From assembly GCA_964537875.1 (NCBI GenBank), contig CAZIDN010000111.1, forward strand, positions 1 through 8,983: a stretch of DNA of 8,983 nt, given 5' to 3'. The notes beneath the pieces were generated by a model that was not told where the DNA came from, did not search any database, and worked only from the letters and a program-made list of their open reading frames with translations. Numbering within the stretch: the stretch's first letter is position 1; each line of letters starts with the position of its first letter. The position numbers were made by a program, and so were the translations under genes. The DNA comes from JAPKZH01 sp964537875 (GTDB lineage Bacteria; Acidobacteriota; Aminicenantia; Aminicenantales; UBA4085). Shown piece by piece: positions 1-5,861 of the stretch.

Positions 1-1759
1 AGATGATCCCCTCTTTGAGCGGCGACTCGCTGATGGTCAGGATGGTGCAGTGGTTTTCGGCGCCCGTGTTGTCCTGGGTCAGGCCGCCCGAGTCGATGAT
101 CTTCTTGGGGTTGTTCGTCGTCAGGTCGGGCGAGGCCTTGGCCCAGGATTTGCCCCGGTCGGTGGACTTAAAGAGATAGTTCCCGCCGAAGTAGAGGACG
201 TTGCGGTTGTGAGTCGAGAGGTAGATGGGCGAGTTCCAGTTGAACCGGTAGGGAGGCTCGGCGAGCGGAGGCTCCGGCCGGATGCGCTGCGATTCGCCGG
301 TCTTGAGGTTATGGCGCTCGATGCCGCCCATTTGGAGGTTGCGGTAGAGGACCCACCACTCGACGGGGTCGATCTGGCCGTAATAGCCGTCGCCGCCGCC
401 CGTCCCGAACCAGTGGGCGTTGGTGATCGACCGCTCTCGGGTGTTGGAAGGTCCGTGCCAGTTGCCGTTGTCCTGGAGGCCGACGTTGACCCAGTAGGGC
501 TCGCGCATGTCGAAGCCGACGTTGTAAACTTCGGCCCAAGCCTGCGAAGCGACACCGTAGGCCCGGCGGCCGCCATCCCAGGAAATGTCGATCCCGCCGT
601 CGTTGCCGTCTACGACGTGGTTGGAGTCACGCGGGTCGACCCAAATGGCGTGGTGGTCGGAGTGGGCGCTGCGGAAGACGTTCTCGAAGGTCCGGCCGGC
701 GTCACGGCTGACGTAGCCCGAGCCCGAATAGACGTATACGACGAGGTCGCTGTTGGGATCGACGGTCAGGCGGCTGTAATAGAACGGCCGGAAGTTGATC
801 CGGTCGTAGATCGCCTTGTCGCAGGTCCTGCGCCAGGTCGCGCCCTTGTCCTCGCTGCGGAAAAGGCCGCTATCGGCGGCCTCCACCAAAACGTAGACCA
901 CGCTTGGATTGGAGCGGGCGACGCCGACGCCGATCCGGCCGTATGGTCCGGAAGGCAGGCCTTCGTGGATCTTGAACCAGGTGTCGCCGCCGTCGGTCGT
1001 TTTGTAGACCGCCGAGCCGGGGCCGCCGCTGCGGAAAAAGTAGGGGATGCGGCGGTAGTCCCACATCCCGGCGTAGAGAATCTTGGGATTTTCGGGGTCG
1101 ATGGCCATGTCGCAGGCCCCCGTATCGGCGTTGACGAAGAGGACTTTCGCCCAGGTCTTGCCGCCGTCCTTGGTCCTGTAGATGCCGCGCCCTTCGTTGG
1201 CGCCCCAGAGATCGCCCTGGGCGGCGACGAAAACGATGTCGGGATTGACCGGATCGATCGAGATCCGGCTGATGAAGTGGGTATCGACCAGGCCCATGTT
1301 CTTCCAGGTCCGGCCGGCGTCCTCGGACTTATAAACGCCGTCGCCCGGCGCGACCGAATTGCGGGCGGTCGCTTCGCCGGTGCCGACCCAGACGATGTCG
1401 GGGTGACTCGGTGATACGGCGACGGCGCCGACGGCCACGCTCGCCTCCTTGTGGAAGGACGGCGTCCAGGTGATGCCGGAGTCTACGGTTTTCCAGAGGC
1501 CGCTCGGCCCGACGGCTGCATAGAGGATCGAAGAATTGTTCTCCGGCCCCGCAAAATCAACGGTTCGCCCGCCCACATTGGCCGGGCCGATGTTGCGGAT
1601 TCTGAGCTGTTTAAGCGCCGCCGCAGGGTCGAACGGCACGGCGGTTGCCGGCGCGGCGGCCGGCGGCTTTTGTTGGGCTGTCGCCGCCGTCAGGCCGAGG
1701 AGCAGGCTGAAGACGGCGAGGGCCGAAAACACAGAAAACGATTTCAGTTTGGATGACAT
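1..1759 (-). CDS. Secreted Asp-box (BNR/sortilin-type) beta-propeller protein, C-terminus outside window
   Basis: The reading frame stays open for 586 codons from the ATG at 1759 to the left edge, so the protein is partial. Residues 1-28 form a signal peptide (SSKLK basic start, then a hydrophobic stretch ending LTAATA before QQ), so the protein is exported. At least seven Asp-box motifs (S/T-x-D-x-G-x-T/S-W/F) are visible: TVDSGITW near residue 91, SEDAGRTW 145, TKDGGKTW 196, TTDGGDTW 254, SEDKGATW 302, SRDAGRTF 351 and STDRGKSW 532. These mark beta-propeller blades as in sialidase-like and VPS10/sortilin-like proteins. Such bacterial proteins are often annotated as glycosyl hydrolases, but no catalytic residues can be assigned here and the substrate is unknown. 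A ribosome binding site GGGGAGGA (1764-1771) supports this start. The family often reaches about 1000 residues, so perhaps half is missing. Family assignment is firm; function is not. Confidence 0.9.
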   Translation of the reverse strand, partial: MSSKLKSFSVFSALAVFSLLLGLTAATAQQKPPAAAPATAVPFDPAAALKQLRIRNIGPANVGGRTVDFAGPENNSSILYAAVGPSGLWKTVDSGITWTPSFHKEASVAVGAVAVSPSHPDIVWVGTGEATARNSVAPGDGVYKSEDAGRTWKNMGLVDTHFISRISIDPVNPDIVFVAAQGDLWGANEGRGIYRTKDGGKTWAKVLFVNADTGACDMAIDPENPKILYAGMWDYRRIPYFFRSGGPGSAVYKTTDGGDTWFKIHEGLPSGPYGRIGVGVARSNPSVVYVLVEAADSGLFRSEDKGATWRRTCDKAIYDRINFRPFYYSRLTVDPNSDLVVYVYSGSGYVSRDAGRTFENVFRSAHSDHHAIWVDPRDSNHVVDGNDGGIDISWDGGRRAYGVASQAWAEVYNVGFDMREPYWVNVGLQDNGNWHGPSNTRERSITNAHWFGTGGGDGYYGQIDPVEWWVLYRNLQMGGIERHNLKTGESQRIRPEPPLAEPPYRFNWNSPIYLSTHNRNVLYFGGNYLFKSTDRGKSWAKASPDLTTNNPKKIIDSGGLTQDNTGAENHCTILTISESPLKEGII

Positions 1760-1835
1760 GAGATCCTCCCCAAGATGATTGAAGATCGAAAGGAGACGTA
1801 GCATTTGGATGGCTGGATTTCCTTTCAGCGGGCCT

Positions 1836-1865
1836 TTTATATAACGAAGTTCGAGGCCGAGTCAA
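1836..1865 (-). promoter_or_regulatory. Sigma-70-like promoter of the Asp-box gene
   Basis: Read on the minus strand, TTGACT (1865-1860) is followed after 18 nt by TATAAA (1841-1836); an alternative -10, TATATA (1843-1838), gives 16 nt. The site lies about 75 bp before the ATG at 1759, which leaves a leader carrying the GGGGAGGA ribosome binding site. It is an AT-rich patch in GC-rich DNA. Predicted by eye only. Confidence 0.5.
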
Positions 1866-1959
1866 GAGACGAAAGACGCTTTTTTTCTATGCTGAGAAAG
1901 CGCTGTCCGAAAAGCCGTCTTTAGAGGTGTGAGTCCACCGGCACAAATAGCGGAAGGCC

Positions 1960-1988
1960 TTGACAAGCCAGGCGGTATGACTTATGGT
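1960..1988 (+). promoter_or_regulatory. Promoter of the mazE-mazF type operon
   Basis: A perfect -35 TTGACA (1960-1965) is followed by exactly 17 nt and then TATGGT (1983-1988), which matches 4 of 6 consensus -10 bases. Transcription would start near 1995, just before the ribosome binding site AAGAGG (1995-2000). The -10 region overlaps an inverted repeat that could be an operator, listed separately. Confidence 0.6.
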
Positions 1989-1995
1989 AATACCA
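1974..1995 (+). promoter_or_regulatory. Candidate autoregulatory operator over the toxin-antitoxin promoter
   Basis: The sequence TGGTA-a-TACCA (1985-1995) is a perfect 5-bp inverted repeat with one central base and covers the end of the -10 box. A third half-site, GGTA (1974-1977), lies exactly 12 bp upstream of the GGTA at 1986. Ribbon-helix-helix antitoxins are known to bind short repeated half-sites at their own promoters, so the first gene product is the natural candidate to bind here. Binding is inferred. Confidence 0.45.
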
Positions 1996-2006
1996 AGAGG
2001 TGTGTC

Positions 2007-2249
2007 ATGGCCAAGGCAAAAATCGCCATTTCTCTGAACGAACAAACGCTCGAACGTCTGGACCGCCTGGTCAAGAGCAAGGCATTTCCCAGCCGGAGCC
2101 AGGCAATTGAGGCCGCCGTCGACGAAAAACTGCGGCGGCTCGATAGAATTCGTCTGGCGCAAGAATGCCAAAAGCTCGATCCTGCCTTTGAGAAAGAACT
2201 GGCCGAAGAGGGCTTTGCGGAGGAGCTTTCCAAATGGCCCGCCTATTGA
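2007..2249 (+). CDS. Ribbon-helix-helix antitoxin (MazE/CopG-like)
   Basis: An 80-residue protein whose N-terminal half (KIAISLNEQTLERLDRLV, then SRSQAIEAAVDEKL at about 29-42) has the beta strand plus two-helix pattern of ribbon-helix-helix DNA-binding proteins. The C-terminal half is charged and probably disordered until it wraps the toxin, as in other MazE-type antitoxins. The ATG at 2007 is preferred over a GTG further upstream because AAGAGG (1995-2000) sits 6 nt before it and the upstream start would precede the predicted transcript. It overlaps the toxin gene by 16 nt, a typical translationally coupled arrangement. It is expected to neutralise the toxin and repress the operon. The exact antitoxin subfamily cannot be told from sequence alone. 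Confidence 0.85.
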   Translation: MAKAKIAISLNEQTLERLDRLVKSKAFPSRSQAIEAAVDEKLRRLDRIRLAQECQKLDPAFEKELAEEGFAEELSKWPAY

Positions 2250-2572
2250 GGGGAGAAGTCCGTTGGGCCGACCTCGGCCCGGCCCGAGGCCATGAACAGA
2301 CAGGCCGGCGCCCCGTCCTTATTTTAAGTCACGACATTTTCAACGAGCGATCGGGGACCGTCATCGCCATGGCTATCACCAGCCAGCCCCAGCAGGCGGG
2401 ATTTCCATTGACTCTGGAGATTCAGACCGAAGGCCTGCCCAAGCGATCATCGGTGAAAATCAGCCAACTCCGGACCCTGGCCGTCGAGCGGATCGGCAAG
2501 AGAATCGCCCGCCTCGCCCCCGAGGAAACCGTCCACATCCTCGAAGGGCTCAATGAGATTATCGGGGATTAA
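2234..2572 (+). CDS. mazF: MazF/PemK-family endoribonuclease toxin
   Basis: A 112-residue protein of normal MazF length. Recognisable blocks in order: RGEVRWADLGPARGHEQTGRRPVLILS (6-32), GTVIAMAITS (41-50), FPLTLEI (57-63), and SVKISQLRTLAVERIGK (73-89). These include the loop arginine (R25 region) and the serine/threonine of the second block, which are associated with RNA cleavage in MazF proteins. MazF toxins cut mRNA at short single-stranded motifs and arrest growth; the motif recognised here cannot be predicted. The ATG at 2234 lies inside the last codons of the antitoxin gene, so translation is likely coupled. The gene appears intact. Its stop codon overlaps a copy of a dispersed repeat (2571-2584). 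Confidence 0.92.
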   Translation: MARLLRGEVRWADLGPARGHEQTGRRPVLILSHDIFNERSGTVIAMAITSQPQQAGFPLTLEIQTEGLPKRSSVKISQLRTLAVERIGKRIARLAPEETVHILEGLNEIIGD

Positions 2573-2584
2573 GGTTCGAAATCC
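2571..2584 (+). repeat. Dispersed intergenic repeat, copy 1 (short core only)
   Basis: AAGGTTCGAAATCC overlaps the toxin stop codon. It is identical over 14 nt to 5824-5837 and matches 4859-4872 at 12 of 14. The other two copies are longer and also lie directly downstream of genes, so this may be a truncated member of the same family. Confidence 0.45.
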
Positions 2585-2607
2585 ACTTGTCTAATCCATG
2601 GCCCTAA

Positions 2608-2820
2608 GCTCCGAACAGCATATTTAAAGAGGTCCAGAAATCCTACTATTATGTCGCCACGGGCCTCATCGCCGCGAACGTCTATTTGTTCGCCGCCTCG
2701 GAGGGATTAGCGGCCTGGTTCCACAATTGCGATAAGGAGAACACAGCTAAGGAGTTCAAGCTGCGGCCCGAACAGCGAGTGCTGTTCGCCCAGACCGTTG
2801 GCTATCCGAGAAAGGCCTAG
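2608..2820 (+). pseudogene. C-terminal remnant of a nitroreductase-family protein
   Basis: After an in-frame stop at 2605 this frame stays open for 70 codons to the TAG at 2818, with no usable start codon. Its translation contains YYYVATGLIAANVYL, then FAASEGLAAWFHNC and finally LRPEQRVLFAQTVGYP. That succession matches the end of FMN-dependent nitroreductases, where a helix of the type ATGxxAxNVYL is followed by an ASEGLA segment and a terminal LAQTVGYP strand. The N-terminal two thirds, including the flavin phosphate-binding arginine region, are absent. The fragment is probably a leftover of a deletion between the toxin gene and the next promoter. No ribosome binding site or promoter is visible for it, so expression is unlikely. 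Confidence 0.7.
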
Positions 2821-2909
2821 CCGGCCGCCAATTTTTCCGTTTTCTCCTCAGTGAGATTCCGCCGCCGTCTTCGAGGACAGGCAGATTCTCAGGCGTCGGC
2901 ATAGAGTCC

Positions 2910-2939
2910 GTGATATTGCAGGCTGACCTGGATTATAAT
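2910..2939 (+). promoter_or_regulatory. Promoter of the GH172-like gene
   Basis: A perfect -10 TATAAT (2934-2939) lies 18 nt after GTGATA (2910-2915), a 4 of 6 match to the -35 consensus. The predicted start near 2946 leaves only about 15 nt before the ATG at 2961, just enough for the ribosome binding site GGAGG (2948-2952). The -35 is weak, so an activator or a second site is possible. Confidence 0.5.
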
Positions 2940-2960
2940 ATCCCGGTGGAGGTGAGGATC

Positions 2961-3570
2961 ATGACGTCGATGGAAAGCCGGTGCATTTTCGGTTCATTCA
3001 TGATTTTATTTTTATTGTCTTATGGCCTCCTGGCCCAGGATCTCTCGCTTGCCGACCTGGCCAGGGTGCGGAGCGGCCGGTCGGCCGCCGTGACGTCATC
3101 CGAACCGGATTTCCGTTCCAACCTCGACCGGGTCACCTACATCAAGCCCGGCGAGACGCTGGTCATGGCCGATATAGCCGGGCCGGCCGTCATCCAGCAC
3201 ATCTGGCTGACTTTTAACGAAGCCCGGCCCGTCCTCGAGCTCGAATTCGACAGCGATAAGGAGGAATACCGCGGTCTGGTGCTGCGCTTCACCAAGGCCG
3301 ACGATTACGGAATCTACAGGATCCTGCTGGACGGCAAAAACGTCGCCGACATCGAAAAAAAAGATTGGCTCCGGTCGGTCGATTTTTACTCGGAGAGATT
3401 GACGGCCAACGATCTTTATGTCGGCAGCCTACGCCTGGCCAAGGGAAAACACGTGCTGCGCCTGGAGGGTGTCGGCCGGAATCCGCTCTCCAAGGGGGGG
3501 GCTCCTTGGGCTCGATTCGGTCCGCCTCCGCGAGCGTTGGAACAAAAGGCGCACTCTTCTCCGCAAATAA
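2961..3570 (+). pseudogene. DUF2961/GH172-like secreted protein, internally shortened and frameshifted
   Basis: The ATG at 2961 follows GGAGGTGAGG (2948-2957). Residues 1-25 are a signal peptide ending LLAQ. Residues 30-90 (LADLARVRSGRSA, then IKPGETLVMADIAGPAVIQHIWLTF) resemble the first beta-rich segment of DUF2961 (glycoside hydrolase 172) proteins. Residue 90 then passes directly into DDYGIYRILLDGKNV and KGKHVLRLEGVGRNPLSKG, which resemble the C-terminal jelly-roll part of the same proteins; the central catalytic portion appears to be missing. In the uncorrected frame the protein becomes low-complexity after residue 180 and stops at 3626. Removing one G from a run of eight (3494-3501) restores LLGLDSVRLRERWNKRRTLLRK and a stop at 3568-3570, giving 202 residues. 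It is therefore called a pseudogene, unless the frameshift is a sequencing error or a switch. Confidence 0.6.
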
Positions 3571-3626
3571 CCGTGTTGACACTTATGAGGCCGTTCCCCA
3601 CCGCCGGGTCCCCAAATTTTCCTTAA

Positions 3627-3789
3627 TAAATTCTTTGTAAAATCTTCACTGCTTCCTGACAACTCCCATCAGCAATGGCCTCATAACTTTGGAGTAGGGG
3701 ATTGCTGGAAATTGGAATATGGACTTTGGCCAGTTTGAGGGTGACCGTGAATGAGCGTTTTTTTCCTTCTCTAGCCGGTCATTTTTTTC
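3627..3789. other. Intergenic stretch with no recognised gene
   Basis: No coding remnant, RNA gene or clear terminator is visible between the GH172-like gene and the Kelch promoter. A 10-bp inverted repeat links TTATGAGGCC (3583-3592) with GGCCTCATAA (3677-3686), 84 bp apart, and may be chance. Two T-runs (around 3759-3766 and 3782-3788) lie just before the promoter without a strong preceding stem. Confidence 0.4.
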
Positions 3790-3819
3790 TTGACACCGAT
3801 ACGCGGCCGGGAATATGAT
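3790..3819 (+). promoter_or_regulatory. Promoter of the Kelch gene
   Basis: A perfect -35 TTGACA (3790-3795) is followed by 18 nt and TATGAT (3814-3819), 5 of 6 to consensus. The expected transcript start is near 3826, leaving a leader of about 36 nt with the ribosome binding site AAAGGAG (3849-3855) 6 nt before the ATG. Confidence 0.65.
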
Positions 3820-3861
3820 TTTTTCGCTGCGGGAGGCCTCGTTTTTTGAAAGGAGCTGGAA

Positions 3862-4821
3862 ATGAGACGAAATGATTTTGCTAAAATCTTCGCTTTTCTG
3901 CTGTCCTTTTTTGTTCTTTCTTCGGTTTATGGAGAATCACAGGAGACAGAGCTGAAGTCCTCTCTCCCCACCGCAAAAATGGGAATCACCTCTGTTGCCG
4001 TTAACGGACAGATCTATGTCTTGGGAGGAATGACCAAGCAAGGCCAAATCTCTTCCGATGTAAACAAATACGACACATCGACAGACAAATGGACCACAGA
4101 GGCCACAATGCCCACGCCGAGAGCCACGGCCTTTGCTGTTGCGATCAATAATAAAATCTATATTCTAGGTGGAAGAAACAGCGGTGGAATATTAAACAAA
4201 GTCGAGATCTATGATACGAAAAGTAGATCTTGGCAGGCTGGAAAACCGCTGTCCAGCCCGCGGTGGGCTCATATGGCAACAGTCGTTAATGGGAAAATCT
4301 ACGTGATCGGAGGGATCTCAGGGACCGGCGGCAGCAGAAGATCTTTAAATCAAATGGAGATTTATGATCCAGACAATAACGCTTGGAGTGAAGGGCCGCC
4401 TCTGCCCACCTCGAAACAAGGAGGAACAGCCGTCTCCTTAGGGGGGAAAGTTTATGTGATCGGAGGAAGAACGGGGGCAGGAGATACCGGTTATGCCACA
4501 AAAACTGTGGATATCTACGATCCCCTCAAGAACAGTTGGAGTTCAGGAAAAGAAATGCCGCAAGCGCGAACTGGAACTCAATCCGTTGTCATCAAGAACA
4601 AAATTTATATCATCGGAGGAGCGGCCGGTGGGACGCCAACAAATTCCATCGATGTCTACGATCCGGCCGCAGGGACATGGAACAAGGCGGCCTCGATGAA
4701 GAGTGCCCGCACCGGTCATTGCGCCTCTCCCGTCGGCGATAGGATCTATATCATCGGCGGGGCGAGAGAAATGTCTGCCGCCGGGATTATCGATAGCATG
4801 GAAATGCTGGCCATCAAATAA
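3862..4821 (+). CDS. Secreted Kelch-repeat beta-propeller protein
   Basis: A 319-residue protein with a signal peptide (residues 1-24: basic RRND start, hydrophobic FAFLLSFFVLSSVYG). The rest is six Kelch repeats, each with a di-glycine after a hydrophobic strand (GG at 55-56, 103-104, 150-151, 201-202, 252-253, 299-300) and a following Y-D-x-x-x-x-x-W signature (Y70/W77, Y117/W124, Y168/W175, Y219/W226, Y266/W273). The sixth repeat ends MEMLAIK and lacks the tryptophan, so the ring probably closes by pairing with the N-terminal strand. This predicts a six-bladed propeller acting outside the cytoplasm, probably in binding; no active site can be assigned. AAAGGAG at 3849-3855 fixes the start. 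The gene looks more AT-rich than the SDR gene and the Asp-box gene, which may point to a different origin. Confidence 0.9.
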   Translation: MRRNDFAKIFAFLLSFFVLSSVYGESQETELKSSLPTAKMGITSVAVNGQIYVLGGMTKQGQISSDVNKYDTSTDKWTTEATMPTPRATAFAVAINNKIYILGGRNSGGILNKVEIYDTKSRSWQAGKPLSSPRWAHMATVVNGKIYVIGGISGTGGSRRSLNQMEIYDPDNNAWSEGPPLPTSKQGGTAVSLGGKVYVIGGRTGAGDTGYATKTVDIYDPLKNSWSSGKEMPQARTGTQSVVIKNKIYIIGGAAGGTPTNSIDVYDPAAGTWNKAASMKSARTGHCASPVGDRIYIIGGAREMSAAGIIDSMEMLAIK

Positions 4822-4822
4822 C

Positions 4823-4873
4823 GGCTTGAATCACCAAGCCCTCCGCTTTCCCGGCCTCAAGGTCCGAAATCTG
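4823..4873 (+). repeat. Dispersed intergenic repeat, copy 2 (hairpin plus 33-nt core)
   Basis: It starts 2 nt after the Kelch stop codon. GGCTTG-aatcac-CAAGCC (4823-4840) is a 6-bp stem with a 6-nt loop. It is followed immediately by a 33-nt core (4841-4873) that matches 5806-5838 at 30 of 33 positions. No T-run follows, so it is not a standard terminator, although its place after a stop codon would suit a 3'-end function. Confidence 0.7.
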
Positions 4874-4906
4874 ATAAGCTCCCGGCAATTCCTCGACATA
4901 TAGAAT

Positions 4907-4935
4907 TTGACAAGCTCCGGCCTTGCGACTATAAA
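4907..4935 (+). promoter_or_regulatory. Near-consensus promoter of the SDR gene
   Basis: TTGACA (4907-4912), exactly 17 nt, then TATAAA (4930-4935). This is the best-matching promoter in the window apart from the one at 7008-7036. Transcription would begin near 4942, giving a short leader with AAGGAGG (4954-4960) 5 nt before the ATG at 4966. Strong, probably constitutive expression is inferred. Confidence 0.75.
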
Positions 4936-4965
4936 AACAACGGCATCGAAACCAAGGAGGCTTGC

Positions 4966-5721
4966 ATGCGCGGTTTGCTCGATAAAAGAGTTTTGATCAC
5001 CGGAGGAGCCGGCGGGATTGGGCTCGCCACGGCCAAACGATTTCTCGAAGAAGGTTCACGGGTCGCCATCCTGGACCGAGACGCAACCGCCTGCCGGCGT
5101 GCCCAGCAACAGTTGCCCGGTCTGCAAGGGACGATCCTTGCGGATGTCTCGGACGACAAGGCCGTGGCTCGGGCTTTCCAGGAGCTGGACGGCTTGTTCG
5201 GCGGTCTGGACGTGCTTATCAACAACGCCGGGATCAGCATCCGCCAGCCGTTCCTGAGCATCACTCCCGAACAGTGGCGCACGGTCACCGGGGTCAACCT
5301 GGACGGCGTCTTCTTGGTGGCGCAGCAGGCCGCCCGGCGGATGCTGGCCGGGAACGGCGGCGTGATCCTGAACATGGGCTCCACCAACGGCCTGGTGGGC
5401 TATCACTACTACGCCGATTACAACGCCGGCAAAGCAGGAGTGATCGAACTGAGCCGCTCCATGGCGCTCGAACTGGGGCCGACCATCCGCGTAAATGCCG
5501 TCTGTCCCGGCTTCATCATGACGCCCATGCAGGAAGCCGAATACACTCCGGAAATGCGCCGGAGCTTTGAAGACAAAATCCCGCTGGGCAAGCTGGGCAA
5601 GCCGGAGGACGTAGCCGCGCTGTTCGCCTTCCTGGCCTCGGACGAGGCGGCATTCATCAGCGGGCAGTATTTTGTTATCGACGGCGGCGAGATTGCCGGA
5701 GGCCTGGCCAGTCAGGTCTGA
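4966..5721 (+). CDS. Classical short-chain dehydrogenase/reductase (SDR), probably NAD(H)-dependent
   Basis: A 251-residue cytoplasmic oxidoreductase of standard SDR length. The nucleotide-binding motif TGGAGGIG is at residues 12-19, NNAG at 86-89, the structural asparagine at N111, and the catalytic triad at S139 and Y152-x-x-x-K156, followed by PGFIMTPM at 181-188 and the IDGG end motif at 238-241. An acidic residue at the end of the second strand (D37 in AILDRD) is the usual sign of NAD rather than NADP preference. The overall pattern resembles the FabG/glucose dehydrogenase-like group that oxidises or reduces a sugar, hydroxy-acid or similar alcohol, but the substrate cannot be read from sequence. 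All key residues are present and the start is fixed by AAGGAGG. It is monocistronic, converging on the ATPase gene on the other strand. Confidence 0.93.
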   Translation: MRGLLDKRVLITGGAGGIGLATAKRFLEEGSRVAILDRDATACRRAQQQLPGLQGTILADVSDDKAVARAFQELDGLFGGLDVLINNAGISIRQPFLSITPEQWRTVTGVNLDGVFLVAQQAARRMLAGNGGVILNMGSTNGLVGYHYYADYNAGKAGVIELSRSMALELGPTIRVNAVCPGFIMTPMQEAEYTPEMRRSFEDKIPLGKLGKPEDVAALFAFLASDEAAFISGQYFVIDGGEIAGGLASQV

Positions 5722-5755
5722 GAGTAACGTTCGCGGCCCCGATATATCGCAGTTT

Positions 5756-5838
5756 GGCTCAAATCACCGAGCCTTATCCTCCTCGGCGAACCTGAAGGCC
5801 GCTTACTCCGCTTTCCCGACCTCAAGGTTCGAAATCCG
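5756..5838 (+). repeat. Dispersed intergenic repeat, copy 3 (hairpin, 32-nt insert, 33-nt core)
   Basis: Located between the convergent SDR and ATPase genes. GGCTC-aaatcacc-GAGCC (5756-5773) corresponds to the hairpin of copy 2 at 15 of 18 positions, with T-A in one stem pair replaced by C-G. The 33-nt core (5806-5838) matches copy 2 at 30 of 33. Between hairpin and core there are 32 nt (5774-5805) absent from copy 2, containing CTCGGCGAA (5782-5790), which is complementary to TTCGCCGAG (5851-5859). Confidence 0.7.
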
Positions 5839-5861
5839 CTTATTCAGCCATTCGCCGAGAT

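Noticed and set aside
50..1414. A 454-codon open frame on the plus strand opposite the Asp-box gene
   Set aside because: It is exactly codon-aligned antisense to a gene with a signal peptide and seven Asp-boxes; its translation is a V/G/A/D/P-rich low-complexity string with no family pattern. High GC in the real gene explains the lack of stops.
3583..3686. TTATGAGGCC and GGCCTCATAA, a 10-bp inverted repeat 84 bp apart
   Set aside because: No transposase, target duplication or other terminal-repeat sign accompanies it; probably chance.
5740..5749. CGATATATCG, a 10-bp perfect palindrome between the SDR stop and repeat copy 3
   Set aside because: Short palindromes of this length are expected occasionally and nothing ties it to a function.
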